Assembly: GCF_003626595.1 (NCBI RefSeq)
Contig: NZ_RBAK01000020.1
Span: 25,895 to 89,894 of the forward strand
Origin: Micromonospora endolithica
GTDB lineage: Bacteria > Actinomycetota > Actinomycetes > Mycobacteriales > Micromonosporaceae
Direction: 5' to 3'
DNA: 64,000 nucleotides
Part shown: positions 8,444 through 16,163 of the stretch, in pieces
Position numbering within the stretch: the stretch's first letter is position 1
Layout of the letters: each line of letters opens with the position of its first letter
Made by a program: the position numbers and the translations under genes
Notes under the pieces: generated by a model
Seen by the model: only the letters and a program-made list of their open reading frames with translations
Database searches by the model: none
What the model was told of the DNA's origin: nothing

Positions 8444-9964
8444 TTAGCCCTGTTCGAGGAACCGGCCGCCAACATCGTGACCTTCTTGCGCTTGGCCCTC
8501 ACGCCCCGAACCGTCAGAGTGACTGCGGACGCGACTGAGGCGCCGCTTCGAGGTCCGTCTCCCGGATTCCCCGGTAGGTCGTGACGGCTTCCACCGCGGC
8601 CGGCATCCACGCGCTGAGGGTGCCTGCTCGTCCGCGGTCGGGTCCTGCGGTGGTGTCCTGTTGTGCTCGATTTGGCGGCGGATTTCGTCGCCGGGTGTGG
8701 CGGCGTTGAGGACGAGGCGCGCGGTGGCCTCGGCGGCTTCGCGTTGCGTCTCGGGTAGGACGCTGGTGTAGGTGTCGGCGGTCAGGTGGATGGTGGCGTG
8801 CCCGAGCTGGTCCTGAAGCGTCTTGAGGTTGGCGCCGGCGGCGTGGGCGAGGGTCGCGGCTCCGTGCCGCAGGTCGTGCAGCCGGATCGGCGGCAGCCCG
8901 GCCCGGCCGACAAGCAGCCGCAAGCGTTGGGTGAGGTAGCCGGGATGAATCGGTAGCCCGTCGGGACCTGTGAACACGTAGCCACTGTCGTGGCCCACCT
9001 TCCCGGCGTCGATTCGCGCGGCGCGTCGCTGGCGTTGGCGCTCTCGGTGCTGGCGCAGCACCCGCACGGTGTGCTGGTCCAGCGCTACGCTGCGGCGGCT
9101 GGCCTGTGACTTGGGTGGCCCTTCGTGGACGTCGTAGCCGGCGGTCGTGCGCTGCCGTACCACCGATAGTTGGCCGGTGTGCAGGTCAACCTCGGTCCAG
9201 CGCAGCCCGGCGGCCTCACCCCGGCGCAGCCCGCGCAGGGCGACCAGCCACCAGAAAGCGAACAGGCTGTCGTCGCGTACGTACTCGAGGAAGCAGGCCA
9301 GCTGCGTCGGCGTCCATACCGCGATGGGGGGCCGCTCGCCGCTGGCCTGCCACTCGGCGACGCGAGCCTCGGTCCACACCTGCGCCTGCGGGCGGGATCG
9401 AACGGGCAGCTCCACTCGACGGGCCGGGTTGTCCCGGATCAACCCCTCGCGGACCGCGCCGGTCAGCGCCGCCCGCAGCGTGGTGTGCACGTGCTGCAGA
9501 GTGCAGGCGGACTGGAGCTGTCCGGCACGGTTGCGGGTGGCCGCGATCGCCGTGAACGCGGCGGTGAGCTGCCGCGAGGTCAGATCCCCGACGATCAGCT
9601 GGCCGATGTGCGGGATGAGGAACTGCTCGATGTCGCGGGTGTAGTGCATCCGTGTGGTCGGCCGGATCCGGGTCCTGGTCGACAACCAGTACCGCAACCA
9701 GCGGGTGACCGTCCAGGACCGGCCGGCCTGCTCCTCCCGGGAAAGCGCCAACAACTCGTCGCGCGCCCGCCGGGCCGCCGCCTGCGACGGGTAACCGCCC
9801 CGGCGTATCCGTTCCGCCTGGCCGAGCAGGTTACGTGTCGAGCAGTGGAAGTACCAACTGCCGTGCTCACGCTCCGGCAACCGCGGGCAGGAACTACCCC
9901 GGCGGCGACCCGTCGCCGTGTCGACGCACCCGCACCGCTTCCCGATGCTGCCCTGACTGTTCAT
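8444..9964 (-). CDS. Tyrosine site-specific integrase
   Basis: 506 residues. The ATG at 9964 follows GGGAGAG and begins at MNSQGSIGKRCGC; further upstream the frame is antisense to another gene. Domains in order: an N-terminal Cys-containing region, an Arm-type/core-binding domain with SWTVTRWLRYWLSTR, and the catalytic domain. The catalytic set is complete: Arg in LRGLRRGEAAGLRW, Lys in PPKSQASRRSV, HDLRH, LGHATIH and Tyr in ADTYTSVLPETQ. The last about 80 residues are an Arg/Ser-rich extension unlike the family core. It is the only intact integrase in the window and probably mobilised part of the island to its right. Confidence 0.9.
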   Translation of the reverse strand: MNSQGSIGKRCGCVDTATGRRRGSSCPRLPEREHGSWYFHCSTRNLLGQAERIRRGGYPSQAAARRARDELLALSREEQAGRSWTVTRWLRYWLSTRTRIRPTTRMHYTRDIEQFLIPHIGQLIVGDLTSRQLTAAFTAIAATRNRAGQLQSACTLQHVHTTLRAALTGAVREGLIRDNPARRVELPVRSRPQAQVWTEARVAEWQASGERPPIAVWTPTQLACFLEYVRDDSLFAFWWLVALRGLRRGEAAGLRWTEVDLHTGQLSVVRQRTTAGYDVHEGPPKSQASRRSVALDQHTVRVLRQHRERQRQRRAARIDAGKVGHDSGYVFTGPDGLPIHPGYLTQRLRLLVGRAGLPPIRLHDLRHGAATLAHAAGANLKTLQDQLGHATIHLTADTYTSVLPETQREAAEATARLVLNAATPGDEIRRQIEHNRTPPQDPTADEQAPSARGCRPRWKPSRPTGESGRRTSKRRLSRVRSHSDGSGREGQAQEGHDVGGRFLEQG

Positions 9965-10195
9965 GGTCTCTCCCTTGACCTGGTGTGGGCTCATCGTCGC
10001 GACACCGTCGATGACGAGGGGCGCTTTCGATCTCAATGTTCGGCATCCGCCGAGTAGAAATGAAATGGGCTGAAAGGTGCCTACAGCAGATTGGTGGTCC
10101 GGGACCCTCGAACGGTCCGATAACCGACCGGCCCGTTGCAAGGCCGTGCACAGGCTGTCCGTCGTTGGGCGAAGAACGTGCGTGACCATTCCGAG
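9965..10195. other. Divergent intergenic region between integrase and DUF6907 gene
   Basis: 231 bases hold the promoters of two outward-facing genes and are the usual place for an attP core. A stretch at 10092-10118 resembles a tRNA 3' end on the minus strand, but it fails the T-arm rules, so it is not called. No clear promoter hexamers were found. Confidence 0.4.
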
Positions 10196-11542
10196 ATGGT
10201 TGACTTGTTGAAACCGATCGTGAGTTCGCATATGACGACACGCCTCGACGGATGCCCGCCGTGGTGCGTCGAGGTCCACGCCAGGCAGGCGGTGAGTGGT
10301 GCGGGCGGGCGGACCCGGCGGCACTCCCGCACGGTGATGGAGACCCCCGACGGCGAGGCCAGCAGAACAGCCTTGGAGATCCGCGCACTGGAGCACCTTG
10401 ACCGGCCGGAGGAGAGCGCAGCGGCGGAGGTGTCCGTGTCCGCCCTGGAGCCGCTCAACCTGGCCGACGCCGGCTACCTCGCTACATCCATCCGCAAGGC
10501 GGTCACGTTGGCCCGCCAGACGCACCGACCGTACTGGCTGAAACGGGCGTGTCCGTCCTGGTGCAACGCGACCCACCTCGACGGTGACGACCTCGAGGAT
10601 CGACTCCACTGGCCAGACGACTCGCCGCCGGTGCTCCTGTCGCTGCACGACGCGGTGAGCACGGCCGGCGAATCGGGCCGCGGTCAGGCGTACCGGCCGC
10701 AGCAGCTGGAGATCGACTTGGAGCAGCACGCCGACGCGGTCGAGCCGGTGGTGAAGTTCGTGATCGAGGGCGCGACGGCGGCGTTGCGTCTCACCCTCGA
10801 CGAGGCCGAGCAGGTACGGACGGCCGTTGACCGAGTGGTGACCATGGCCCACGACGCAGACAGCCAACCGACCGAGGCCACTCAAGCCCCGGCGCCGGAC
10901 CGGCCCAGCCTCGACTCGGCCCTGGTCGACCGAGTGATTGACGACGAAGGCCTGACGGCTGGGCAGAAGATCAGCGTGCTTCGCGGCGCGCTCGCCGAGC
11001 ACTTCACCGAGCAGGGCCTGAGCGTCGCTGAGCAAGCCGCGCGGTTGAACTGCACCGAGGAGCAGACAATGGACGCGGGGGTGGACTTTGCGATGTGGTC
11101 GCACGCCGGCTACCTGCTCCCACCAGCGAGGCCGGCCGAGCCGCAGTGCCCGGCGTGGTGCGCCGGGAACTGCCGCTGTGAAGACGGCGTCCGCCTGCAC
11201 GACCGGCACGTGGGCGCCGTGTACGGGCAGCACCGCGATGACGCCAACGAACCTAAGGTGGCCACGGTCGACCTTGAGGCTTTCAACTCGCCTGACGGGT
11301 ACGGCGACGAGCCGCCATCGGTCACGCTGGCCATCGACAACCCGCAACAGAGCACCGCCGACATGACCAAGCTCGACGGACTGGGCCACGGCACGGTCCG
11401 GGGCCTGGCGGCGTCGTTGCTGTCGGGCTGCTGGGACCGCACCACGATCCGGCTCACCCCTCAGAAAGCGGCGGAACTCGGCGCATCGCTGATCGCCGCA
11501 TCCCGCGCCGCCTACAACAACACGGCGGCAGTCAAGGCCTGA
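10196..11542 (+). CDS. Protein with three DUF6907-type CPxWC segments
   Basis: 448 residues from the ATG at 10196; the start is uncertain, and an ATG at 10232 just before the first motif is an alternative. Three separate segments contain CPPWC, CPSWC and CPAWC, each followed by an HxDG- or HD-type stretch and a beta-rich region with Leu/Thr-Ala patterns. This is the signature of DUF6907, a domain common in actinobacterial plasmids and integrative elements and usually present once or twice. The paired cysteines and downstream His suggest metal binding. Its place beside the integrase supports a mobile-element role. Function unknown. Confidence 0.7.
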   Translation: MVDLLKPIVSSHMTTRLDGCPPWCVEVHARQAVSGAGGRTRRHSRTVMETPDGEASRTALEIRALEHLDRPEESAAAEVSVSALEPLNLADAGYLATSIRKAVTLARQTHRPYWLKRACPSWCNATHLDGDDLEDRLHWPDDSPPVLLSLHDAVSTAGESGRGQAYRPQQLEIDLEQHADAVEPVVKFVIEGATAALRLTLDEAEQVRTAVDRVVTMAHDADSQPTEATQAPAPDRPSLDSALVDRVIDDEGLTAGQKISVLRGALAEHFTEQGLSVAEQAARLNCTEEQTMDAGVDFAMWSHAGYLLPPARPAEPQCPAWCAGNCRCEDGVRLHDRHVGAVYGQHRDDANEPKVATVDLEAFNSPDGYGDEPPSVTLAIDNPQQSTADMTKLDGLGHGTVRGLAASLLSGCWDRTTIRLTPQKAAELGASLIAASRAAYNNTAAVKA

Positions 11543-11564
11543 CACAGCGAGGATGTAGAACGGG

Positions 11565-11592
11565 CCCGGACCCTCGCACAACGAGGTCCGGG
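11565..11592. terminator. Hairpin terminator after DUF6907 gene
   Basis: The arms CCCGGACCCTCG and CGAGGTCCGGG flank a 5-base loop with one bulged base. It lies 23 bases past the stop of the plus-strand gene and 64 bases before the end of the convergent GNAT gene. Confidence 0.6.
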
Positions 11593-11655
11593 TCGCTCGT
11601 TCGGCGGCGGCTCAATCCGTGCCGATGATCCGCCGCCGCGCCCAGCACAGGTGCC

Positions 11656-12123
11656 TCAGACTCCTGCGGCCGGCTGTATGAACAAGGGGCGGTTGAGCTG
11701 CGGGCCCTCCGGGTGGTCGTGTCGCGTCCATCCCAGCGACGCCCAAAAGTCGTCGGCTTCCTCGCTGAAGGCGAGCAGTCGTCGTTTGGGGTACCTGGAC
11801 GCCAACGCCCGGATGATCTTGGTCCCGATGCCGCGGCGTCGGTGCGACTCCGCCACCTCGATCAGTTCGATCTCGAGTGCGGTGTTGCCGAGTGCAGGGG
11901 TTCCGAGGTAATGATCGATCACGACGCCGGGGTCGAGCTCGATCCGTGCTACCTCGACTTCGCCCTGGTGGACCTCCAGCAAGGTGTATGACTTGACGCC
12001 GTCGATCGACCGGTAGTCCCACCAGCTCGGGCTGAAGTCGTTGTTCTCCGCGAACGGAAACCAGATCACCTGGTCACCCGGTCCGGGCCGCTTCTCGATG
12101 AAGTCGAACGTCACTCGAGGCAT
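11656..12123 (-). CDS. GNAT family N-acetyltransferase
   Basis: 155 residues from the ATG at 12123 (MPRVTFDFIEK); an in-frame start 15 codons upstream is possible. The acetyl-CoA pyrophosphate loop is seen in EVAESHRRRGIGTKII (Q/R-x-x-G-x-G/A pattern as RRRGIG). Motif B lies in ALASRYPKRRLLAFSEEADDFWASLGW. The family transfers acetyl groups from acetyl-CoA to amines; the substrate is not predictable. It sits between the integrase module and the ubiquitin-like operon and reads in the same direction as that operon, separated by about 100 bases. Confidence 0.8.
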   Translation of the reverse strand: MPRVTFDFIEKRPGPGDQVIWFPFAENNDFSPSWWDYRSIDGVKSYTLLEVHQGEVEVARIELDPGVVIDHYLGTPALGNTALEIELIEVAESHRRRGIGTKIIRALASRYPKRRLLAFSEEADDFWASLGWTRHDHPEGPQLNRPLFIQPAAGV

Positions 12124-12222
12124 CCTATTTCGGTGCGCGGATCGAGCCGGGAGCGGCGGCATCGCCACGGCGGGCGCCCGGCCAGCGCACCCCCACCGTC
12201 GGCGAGATCGCCATTACCCTGA

Positions 12223-13587
12223 TCAGCCGTCGCCGCGCCCGAGGTGCCCGTTTGGGGAGCACCATGGGCAGTCCTTGTCACGACGTGGCATCTGGCCTGT
12301 GCGTTCGCGCCGTCTGGGCAGGTGGATCGCGGAGGTGGTGTCGTCGGGATCGTGGTGCATGCCGGTGACGGCGAGCATGAAGTGGTTGATGGCCTCGGTG
12401 GCGACGAGGCCGTTGAGGGCGATGACGCTGGGCGCTGGAACGCCTGCGACGTAGCGGGCGGCAGCCCGTTCCCGTTCGGGTTGCATGTCGATCGCGAGTT
12501 CGGTCGGGTCGATGAGGCCGTTGCACCACATGCAGCCGCTTCCAGGAACGACGAACCGGGCGACAGCGTGGATCTCGCCGACGACGCCGTCGTCGCCCAC
12601 GGGGATCTTGACGCCGATCTGCGTCGTGGGGATCAGGTACTGGTTGGCGGCGGCGTTGACCCAGTACCGGGCGGAGTGGCTGTCCGCGGCGAGAAAGATC
12701 CAGTCGCAGGAGTTCAACGACTGTCGCGCCTTGCTGGTCTCGACCCGTTCCGCCATCACCGTCAGGTCGATATCCGGGTTCGCCCGGTGGGCGTTCCGGA
12801 CCGCGGGGAGGGTTTTCGGCTTGCCGATGTCGCTGCGCTCGGCGGCCAACAGCCGGGGCAGGTTGGTCTCGTCGACGACGTCGTCGTCGATGAGGAGAAG
12901 ACTGCCGACACCGAGGCGGGCGAGGAATTCAACGAGGATGCTGCCGACTCCGCCGAGGCCGACGACGGCGACTTGCAGGCGGCCGAGGGATTCCTGGCCG
13001 AGCTGGCCGAAGAGCCTTGCCTGCCGGTCGTGCAGGAGTTCGGCCGTGCCGGCGCGGGCGGGGCGAGGCCGCAGGCGGATGAGGTTGCCGCTGGGGATGA
13101 CGACCTCTGTGAGGTCGACGCGGGACCCGTCGGGCAACCACAGGTCACCGGCGGCGGCCTGGGCAGTGAGGACCAGTCCGCCCACGACCTGCCCGGTGAT
13201 TTGCCGCAGCGCCGGGTAACCCCGATCGTGGCTGGCCAGGTCGATCCGGGAGAAGCCGACCGTGGCACCGCCGAAGTGGTTGTGAACGGCGAGGTAGGCG
13301 AGCCCCTCCTCCCGTGCCCGGACTGCGGCGTCGCGCACGAAGGACGGCGCGAGGGCCCGGTACCCGGTCTCACCGGGCACATAGTCGACCCCGTCCATGG
13401 CGAGGATCAGCTCGCGGGCGAGCAGTCGGGGTCCTCGCGGGCCATCGCCGCGGCCCGCGAGAATGACCGCGCCGTGTTCGTCCCTGTCGCCCCGGAATAG
13501 GTGATCGGACAGGGCGGTCCACAGCCGAGCCGGCACGGTGAGGCTCCAACCGTCCGCCGGCGGGTTCACTACTGGATACTGAGCCAC
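12223..13587 (-). CDS. JAB isopeptidase-E1 (ThiF-like) fusion of a bacterial ubiquitin-like system
   Basis: 454 residues from GTG at 13587 (upstream GAGAAGG), overlapping the E2-like gene by 19 bases. The N-terminal about 150 residues form a JAB/JAMM protease with a full zinc site: Glu37, His102-x-His104, Ser113 and Asp116. Residues 195-445 are an E1/ThiF adenylyltransferase: the nucleotide loop GLGGVG (210-215), the acidic LLIDDDVVDETNLPR, and two CxxC pairs (352/355 and 440/443) for structural zinc. The only further cysteine is Cys294. One protein would both process and activate the Ubl. The domain order JAB-E1 is known from Ubl operons described by comparative genomics; target proteins are unknown. 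Confidence 0.88.
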   Translation of the reverse strand: MAQYPVVNPPADGWSLTVPARLWTALSDHLFRGDRDEHGAVILAGRGDGPRGPRLLARELILAMDGVDYVPGETGYRALAPSFVRDAAVRAREEGLAYLAVHNHFGGATVGFSRIDLASHDRGYPALRQITGQVVGGLVLTAQAAAGDLWLPDGSRVDLTEVVIPSGNLIRLRPRPARAGTAELLHDRQARLFGQLGQESLGRLQVAVVGLGGVGSILVEFLARLGVGSLLLIDDDVVDETNLPRLLAAERSDIGKPKTLPAVRNAHRANPDIDLTVMAERVETSKARQSLNSCDWIFLAADSHSARYWVNAAANQYLIPTTQIGVKIPVGDDGVVGEIHAVARFVVPGSGCMWCNGLIDPTELAIDMQPERERAAARYVAGVPAPSVIALNGLVATEAINHFMLAVTGMHHDPDDTTSAIHLPRRRERTGQMPRRDKDCPWCSPNGHLGRGDG

Positions 13588-13955
13588 GTGATCACCTTCT
13601 CGGCCTTGAGGGCGGCGTTGTCGATCCCGACCCGCCACCCGTTCGAACGGCGGGACAACTGCAGCGCGGGCCGGTTCTGCCAGTCGACCTGTTGGATTGC
13701 CTGTCCGTGGGGCTGCCCGTCTGTGCGGGTCAGCCTGCCGGTGTAGTGCGGGTAGACGTCCGCGTTCGGGTAGGCGGCGCTGACGTGGAAGCCCAGCCAC
13801 GTGGTCGACGGGATGTAGCCCGGGCCGATCTCGATGTCGTTGACGATCACGAAGGCGCCGCCGGCGCCGTCCGGGGTGACCTCGACCGGCTTGCCGGCGA
13901 AGTGTTCCCGGACGGCGTCGACCGCGGTGGTGACCGCCGGGGTCAGCTCGGTCAC
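13569..13955 (-). CDS. E2-like protein, Prok-E2 family E type, lacking cysteine
   Basis: 128 residues from GTG at 13955, overlapping the Ubl stop by four bases (GTGA). The fold is suggested by the family pattern: an N-terminal helix (TTAVDAVREHF), beta strands (GAFVIVNDIEIGPGYI, TTWLGFHVSAAYPNADVYPHY), Trp/Gln-rich strands (QQVDWQNRPALQLSRRS) and a C-terminal helix. It matches the short prokaryotic E2-like proteins found between Ubl and E1-JAB genes. There is no cysteine anywhere in the chain, so a classical thioester with the Ubl is impossible. The assignment rests mainly on operon position and overall pattern. Confidence 0.7.
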   Translation of the reverse strand: MTELTPAVTTAVDAVREHFAGKPVEVTPDGAGGAFVIVNDIEIGPGYIPSTTWLGFHVSAAYPNADVYPHYTGRLTRTDGQPHGQAIQQVDWQNRPALQLSRRSNGWRVGIDNAALKAEKVITWLSIQ

Positions 13956-14227
13956 GAGTTGTCGTCCGGCGCGACCGCGAGGAACTCCTGGCGGGGGTGC
14001 ACCGTGACGGTGTCGTCGTCGCCGATGACCTCGTAGCGGTTGCCCCGCTTCACGGAGAGCTGGAAGTTGGGCTGGATGTGGACGCCCTGGGCGATGGCGG
14101 CCTGCTTGATGTCCAGGCCGGTGAGCCGCCGCTCGGGCAACTCGACCTGCTGGTTGTTGACCGAGACCGTGATGGTCCGGGGCGGGCGGTGGCTCTCGTT
14201 CACGCTCTCGGTCGCGCTCGTCGTCAC
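13952..14227 (-). CDS. Multiubiquitin-type ubiquitin-like protein
   Basis: 91 residues from GTG at 14227, with GAGGAG seven bases upstream. After a 20-residue disordered start comes one beta-grasp unit: TITVSVNNQQVEL, LTGLDIKQAAIAQGV, FQLSVKRGNRYEVIGDDDTVTV, HPRQEFLAVAPDD. This is the multiubiquitin pattern (short beta hairpin, helix, then a DDxTVxV hook) present once. The chain ends DDNS rather than Gly-Gly, so if conjugated it must use another terminus or be trimmed. It is the first gene of the three-gene Ubl operon. Confidence 0.75.
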   Translation of the reverse strand: MTTSATESVNESHRPPRTITVSVNNQQVELPERRLTGLDIKQAAIAQGVHIQPNFQLSVKRGNRYEVIGDDDTVTVHPRQEFLAVAPDDNS

Positions 14228-14276
14228 ATTGATCTCCTCGGATTCTTGCTGCGCTCGGAGTGCAGCGGGTACGGTA

Positions 14277-14298
14277 GGTGTCCTACGAGTAGGACACC
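14277..14298. promoter_or_regulatory. Perfect 10-bp-arm palindrome in divergent promoter
   Basis: GGTGTCCTAC (14277-14286) and GTAGGACACC (14289-14298) are exact inverted repeats around GA. It lies 50 bases upstream of the Ubl gene start, right next to the TTCGA operator pair. It could be a separate operator, or a hairpin early in a leftward transcript. Confidence 0.6.
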
Positions 14299-14314
14299 GT
14301 TCGACTTCTCGAAC
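14299..14314. promoter_or_regulatory. Operator copy 1: GTTCGA-N4-TCGAAC
   Basis: A 16-base palindrome with 6-bp arms and spacer CTTC. An identical-arm copy lies 39 bases to the right. Two equal, phased palindromes in the gap between divergent genes are typical for an XRE-type repressor that controls both directions. The likely ligand is the HTH protein encoded at 14402. Confidence 0.65.
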
Positions 14315-14337
14315 GAGATCGACGCTACCATGCGAGT

Positions 14338-14353
14338 GTTCGACGTGTCGAAC
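14338..14353. promoter_or_regulatory. Operator copy 2: GTTCGA-N4-TCGAAC
   Basis: Same arms as copy 1 with spacer CGTG, 48 bases upstream of the XRE gene start. Binding here would probably repress the XRE/ImmA genes themselves, and binding at copy 1 the ubiquitin-like operon. Confidence 0.65.
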
Positions 14354-14401
14354 GGTGGTAGAAAGGTGGTTCGCGCAACCCTGCGAGGAGAAGCCCTGTC
14401 C

Positions 14402-14779
14402 ATGGCTCAGACCAGGATCAACGTGCCCGCGCTGTACGCCGCCCTCGATGCAGCCAGGAAAAGCAAGAGCCTCTCCTGGCGACAACTCGCCGCAGAGGTG
14501 GGATGCAGTCCCTCAACGATGACCCGCCTGGCCAACGGCTACCGGCCGGACGCCGACGCCTTCATGACCCTCACCCAGTGGCTGAAGATGCCAGCGGAAA
14601 CCTTCTGGATCTCCGAGACAGAAGAAAGCCAAGACGAGGAGCCCGAACTCCTCGCCGAGGTCGGCGTTCTCCTGCGGGCTCGCAAAGACCTCGGCGAGGA
14701 GGAGAGGCAACACCTACAGAACGTGCTCGAGGCGGCCATGAAGCTGCACGCCACCCAACGCGCGGCTCGGAACCGGTGA
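14402..14779 (+). CDS. XRE-family helix-turn-helix repressor
   Basis: 125 residues from ATG at 14402 (MAQTRINVPALYAAL; GAGGAG lies 11 bases upstream). The HTH is in SLSWRQLAAEVGCSPSTMTRLANGYRPDADAFMTLTQWL (about residues 22-61). The C-terminal half is acidic with a helical segment (EERQHLQNVLEAAMKLHA). It is followed three bases later by an ImmA/IrrE-type protease gene, the classic repressor/anti-repressor pair of mobile elements and of several phage-defence systems. It probably binds the two GTTCGA-N4-TCGAAC sites upstream. Confidence 0.85.
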   Translation: MAQTRINVPALYAALDAARKSKSLSWRQLAAEVGCSPSTMTRLANGYRPDADAFMTLTQWLKMPAETFWISETEESQDEEPELLAEVGVLLRARKDLGEEERQHLQNVLEAAMKLHATQRAARNR

Positions 14780-14782
14780 CCC

Positions 14783-15388
14783 GTGGCCAAGAGGCTCTCC
14801 AAGGCCGAGATCCAGCGCCGGGCGATCGACATCCGCAAGAACGACCTCGATCTCACCGAATTCGTCCAGCTGTGCCCCTACGAACTCGCCCGCGAGCACG
14901 GGATCGCAGTGCACCCGCTCGACGGCCTGACAGAGTTCGGGTGCCCTGAAGGCTCCGTCACCTTCTACGCCTCCGAGCGTCCGGATGTCTGGTCTGCGGC
15001 GCTGGTGCCAGCAGGAACGGGCCAGTTCATCGTGGAGAACACCTCACACCTGCCGCGCCGCCGCAGATTCAACGTCGCCCACGAGATGGCCCACGTACTC
15101 CTTGAACACGAATTCGACCGGGTCATGTTCAGCGCCGAGGGGCGCCACGGTTGCGCCAACCCCAGCAGCAAGGACCAGGAGTGGGAAGCCGAAGAACTTG
15201 GCGTCGAGCTGCTTCTGCCGCTGGCTGCCGCATACAAAGCTGCCAAGGAGCGCAGGACCGACGAAGAAGTGGCGGACCTCTTCGACGTCAGCCTTCCGGT
15301 CGCGCGCTGGCGCATGAACGGAACGGGCGCACGGATCGTCGCACAACGCGCAGCCGCCAAGTGGGCCAAGCTCAGGTCGGGTCAGTAG
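14783..15388 (+). CDS. ImmA/IrrE family metallo-endopeptidase
   Basis: 201 residues from GTG at 14783. The zinc protease motif HEMAH occurs in RRRRFNVAHEMAHVLLEHEFD, with downstream acidic residues (DQEWEAEELGVELLLP) expected to supply the third ligand. Family members cleave or inactivate the neighbouring XRE repressor after a damage or infection signal, releasing transcription. Here that would induce the divergent ubiquitin-like operon. The spacing to the XRE stop is 3 bases, so the two are co-translated. Confidence 0.85.
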   Translation: MAKRLSKAEIQRRAIDIRKNDLDLTEFVQLCPYELAREHGIAVHPLDGLTEFGCPEGSVTFYASERPDVWSAALVPAGTGQFIVENTSHLPRRRRFNVAHEMAHVLLEHEFDRVMFSAEGRHGCANPSSKDQEWEAEELGVELLLPLAAAYKAAKERRTDEEVADLFDVSLPVARWRMNGTGARIVAQRAAAKWAKLRSGQ

Positions 15389-15445
15389 CCAGCCAGCTCC
15401 CCTGCCCGTCGCCACGGGGTCGTGGCGAGACGGGGGTAACTCCCC

Positions 15446-15826
15446 ATGGCGGTGGTCAGCGTGCCGGCAGAGGTGGTGCGAGCGGTGATGCCGTTTGCTC
15501 GAACGGTGGCGGCGGGCGCGACGGTTGGGTCCGCAGCGATCGTGGCTGCTCGGTGGCTGCTCGGCCGACGGGGAACTGACGCGGATTTAGCGCTACGCAA
15601 CCGGACCCACCAGGAAACGCGACACCCGTTCTTCTATCGACAACTGCGGATTGGCTGCCTGTTCAGGGCGCGGACCTGGGAGGACGCAGTTGGACTTGAA
15701 CGGACCGGAACGCTTGCGGCCGGACGGATTTTAGGTAGAGTGCTATTTGTAGGAGTGTGTGCTCAGGACTTCGGACTACGGATCAGAAGGTTAGGGGTTC
15801 GAGTCCCTTCGGGCGCACAGAGTTGA
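15446..15826 (+). CDS. Doubtful small ORF running into the att repeat
   Basis: 126 codons. The first about 42 residues (AVVSVPAEVVRAVMPFARTVAAGATVGSAAIVAARWLLG) could be a membrane segment, but I recognise no family. The C-terminus is simply a translation of the tRNA-Arg fragment, so the natural end, if any, was replaced by integration. It may be non-coding. Confidence 0.25.
   Translation: MAVVSVPAEVVRAVMPFARTVAAGATVGSAAIVAARWLLGRRGTDADLALRNRTHQETRHPFFYRQLRIGCLFRARTWEDAVGLERTGTLAAGRILGRVLFVGVCAQDFGLRIRRLGVRVPSGAQS
15774..15819 (+). repeat. Left 46-bp direct repeat: 3' part of tRNA-Arg(ACG), probable att site
   Basis: The stretch runs from the anticodon loop (CTACGGA, anticodon ACG) through the variable loop, the T-arm (AGGGG-TTCGAGT-CCCTT) and the acceptor 3' strand CGGGCGC plus discriminator A. 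The expected 5' half with GCGCCCG is absent upstream, so this is not a working tRNA gene. An identical 46-base copy lies at 22485-22530. tRNA 3' halves are the standard attachment cores of integrative elements. A tRNA-style terminator follows at once. Confidence 0.85.
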
Positions 15827-15832
15827 CCAGGG

Positions 15833-15868
15833 AAAATGCCCCTCCGTTCATCGACGGAGGGGCATTTT
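15833..15868 (+). terminator. Rho-independent terminator behind the left tRNA fragment
   Basis: AAAATGCCCCTCCGT and its exact complement form 15-bp arms around a 6-base loop, ending in TTTTCTT. Position and shape are those of a tRNA gene terminator. Confidence 0.85.
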
Positions 15869-15871
15869 CTT

Positions 15872-15890
15872 GCGCGCCCATGGGCGCGCG
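15872..15890. repeat. Left copy of palindrome centred on CCCATGGG
   Basis: GCGCGCCCATGGGCGCGC is a perfect 18-bp palindrome. The same 19 bases recur at 22362-22380, just inside the right tRNA repeat, so they bracket the R-M genes a second time. Confidence 0.6.
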
Positions 15891-16163
15891 CCGGCCGCCG
15901 ACACTGCTTTCCCGTGACGGAGAGTGGCCCATGGCACCGTTCCTGCGGCGCGGGAGTGGTCGGGTCGTGACGGCGGCCCTGTCGACGAGTCAGATGCTCG
16001 GGTGGTCGCTGCCCGCGAGCCGGGCACAGGTCGAACCCATGTTCTGCTGGGCGCTGTTGTGCTGGCATGGGGAGTCTTCGCCCCAACACCCGATCCCGCC
16101 CGGCGGGGAGGCGGGATTAACCTAGGTCGACTTGGCAGTACGACGGGGTGGGACCGAGGCTAC

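Noticed and set aside
10092..10118. tRNA-like 3' end on the minus strand (CCA-ending, GTTCGAG loop) beside the integrase
   Set aside because: The T-loop lacks the invariant G53-C61 pair in the canonical register, and no matching 5' acceptor strand or anticodon arm is found.
9965..11581. Upstream half of the long minus-strand frame containing the integrase
   Set aside because: It is antisense to the DUF6907 gene and non-family; the integrase has its own ATG and ribosome-binding site at 9964.
15774..15819. Functional tRNA-Arg gene
   Set aside because: The GCGCCCG acceptor strand and D-arm are absent upstream; only the 3' part is present, at both copies.
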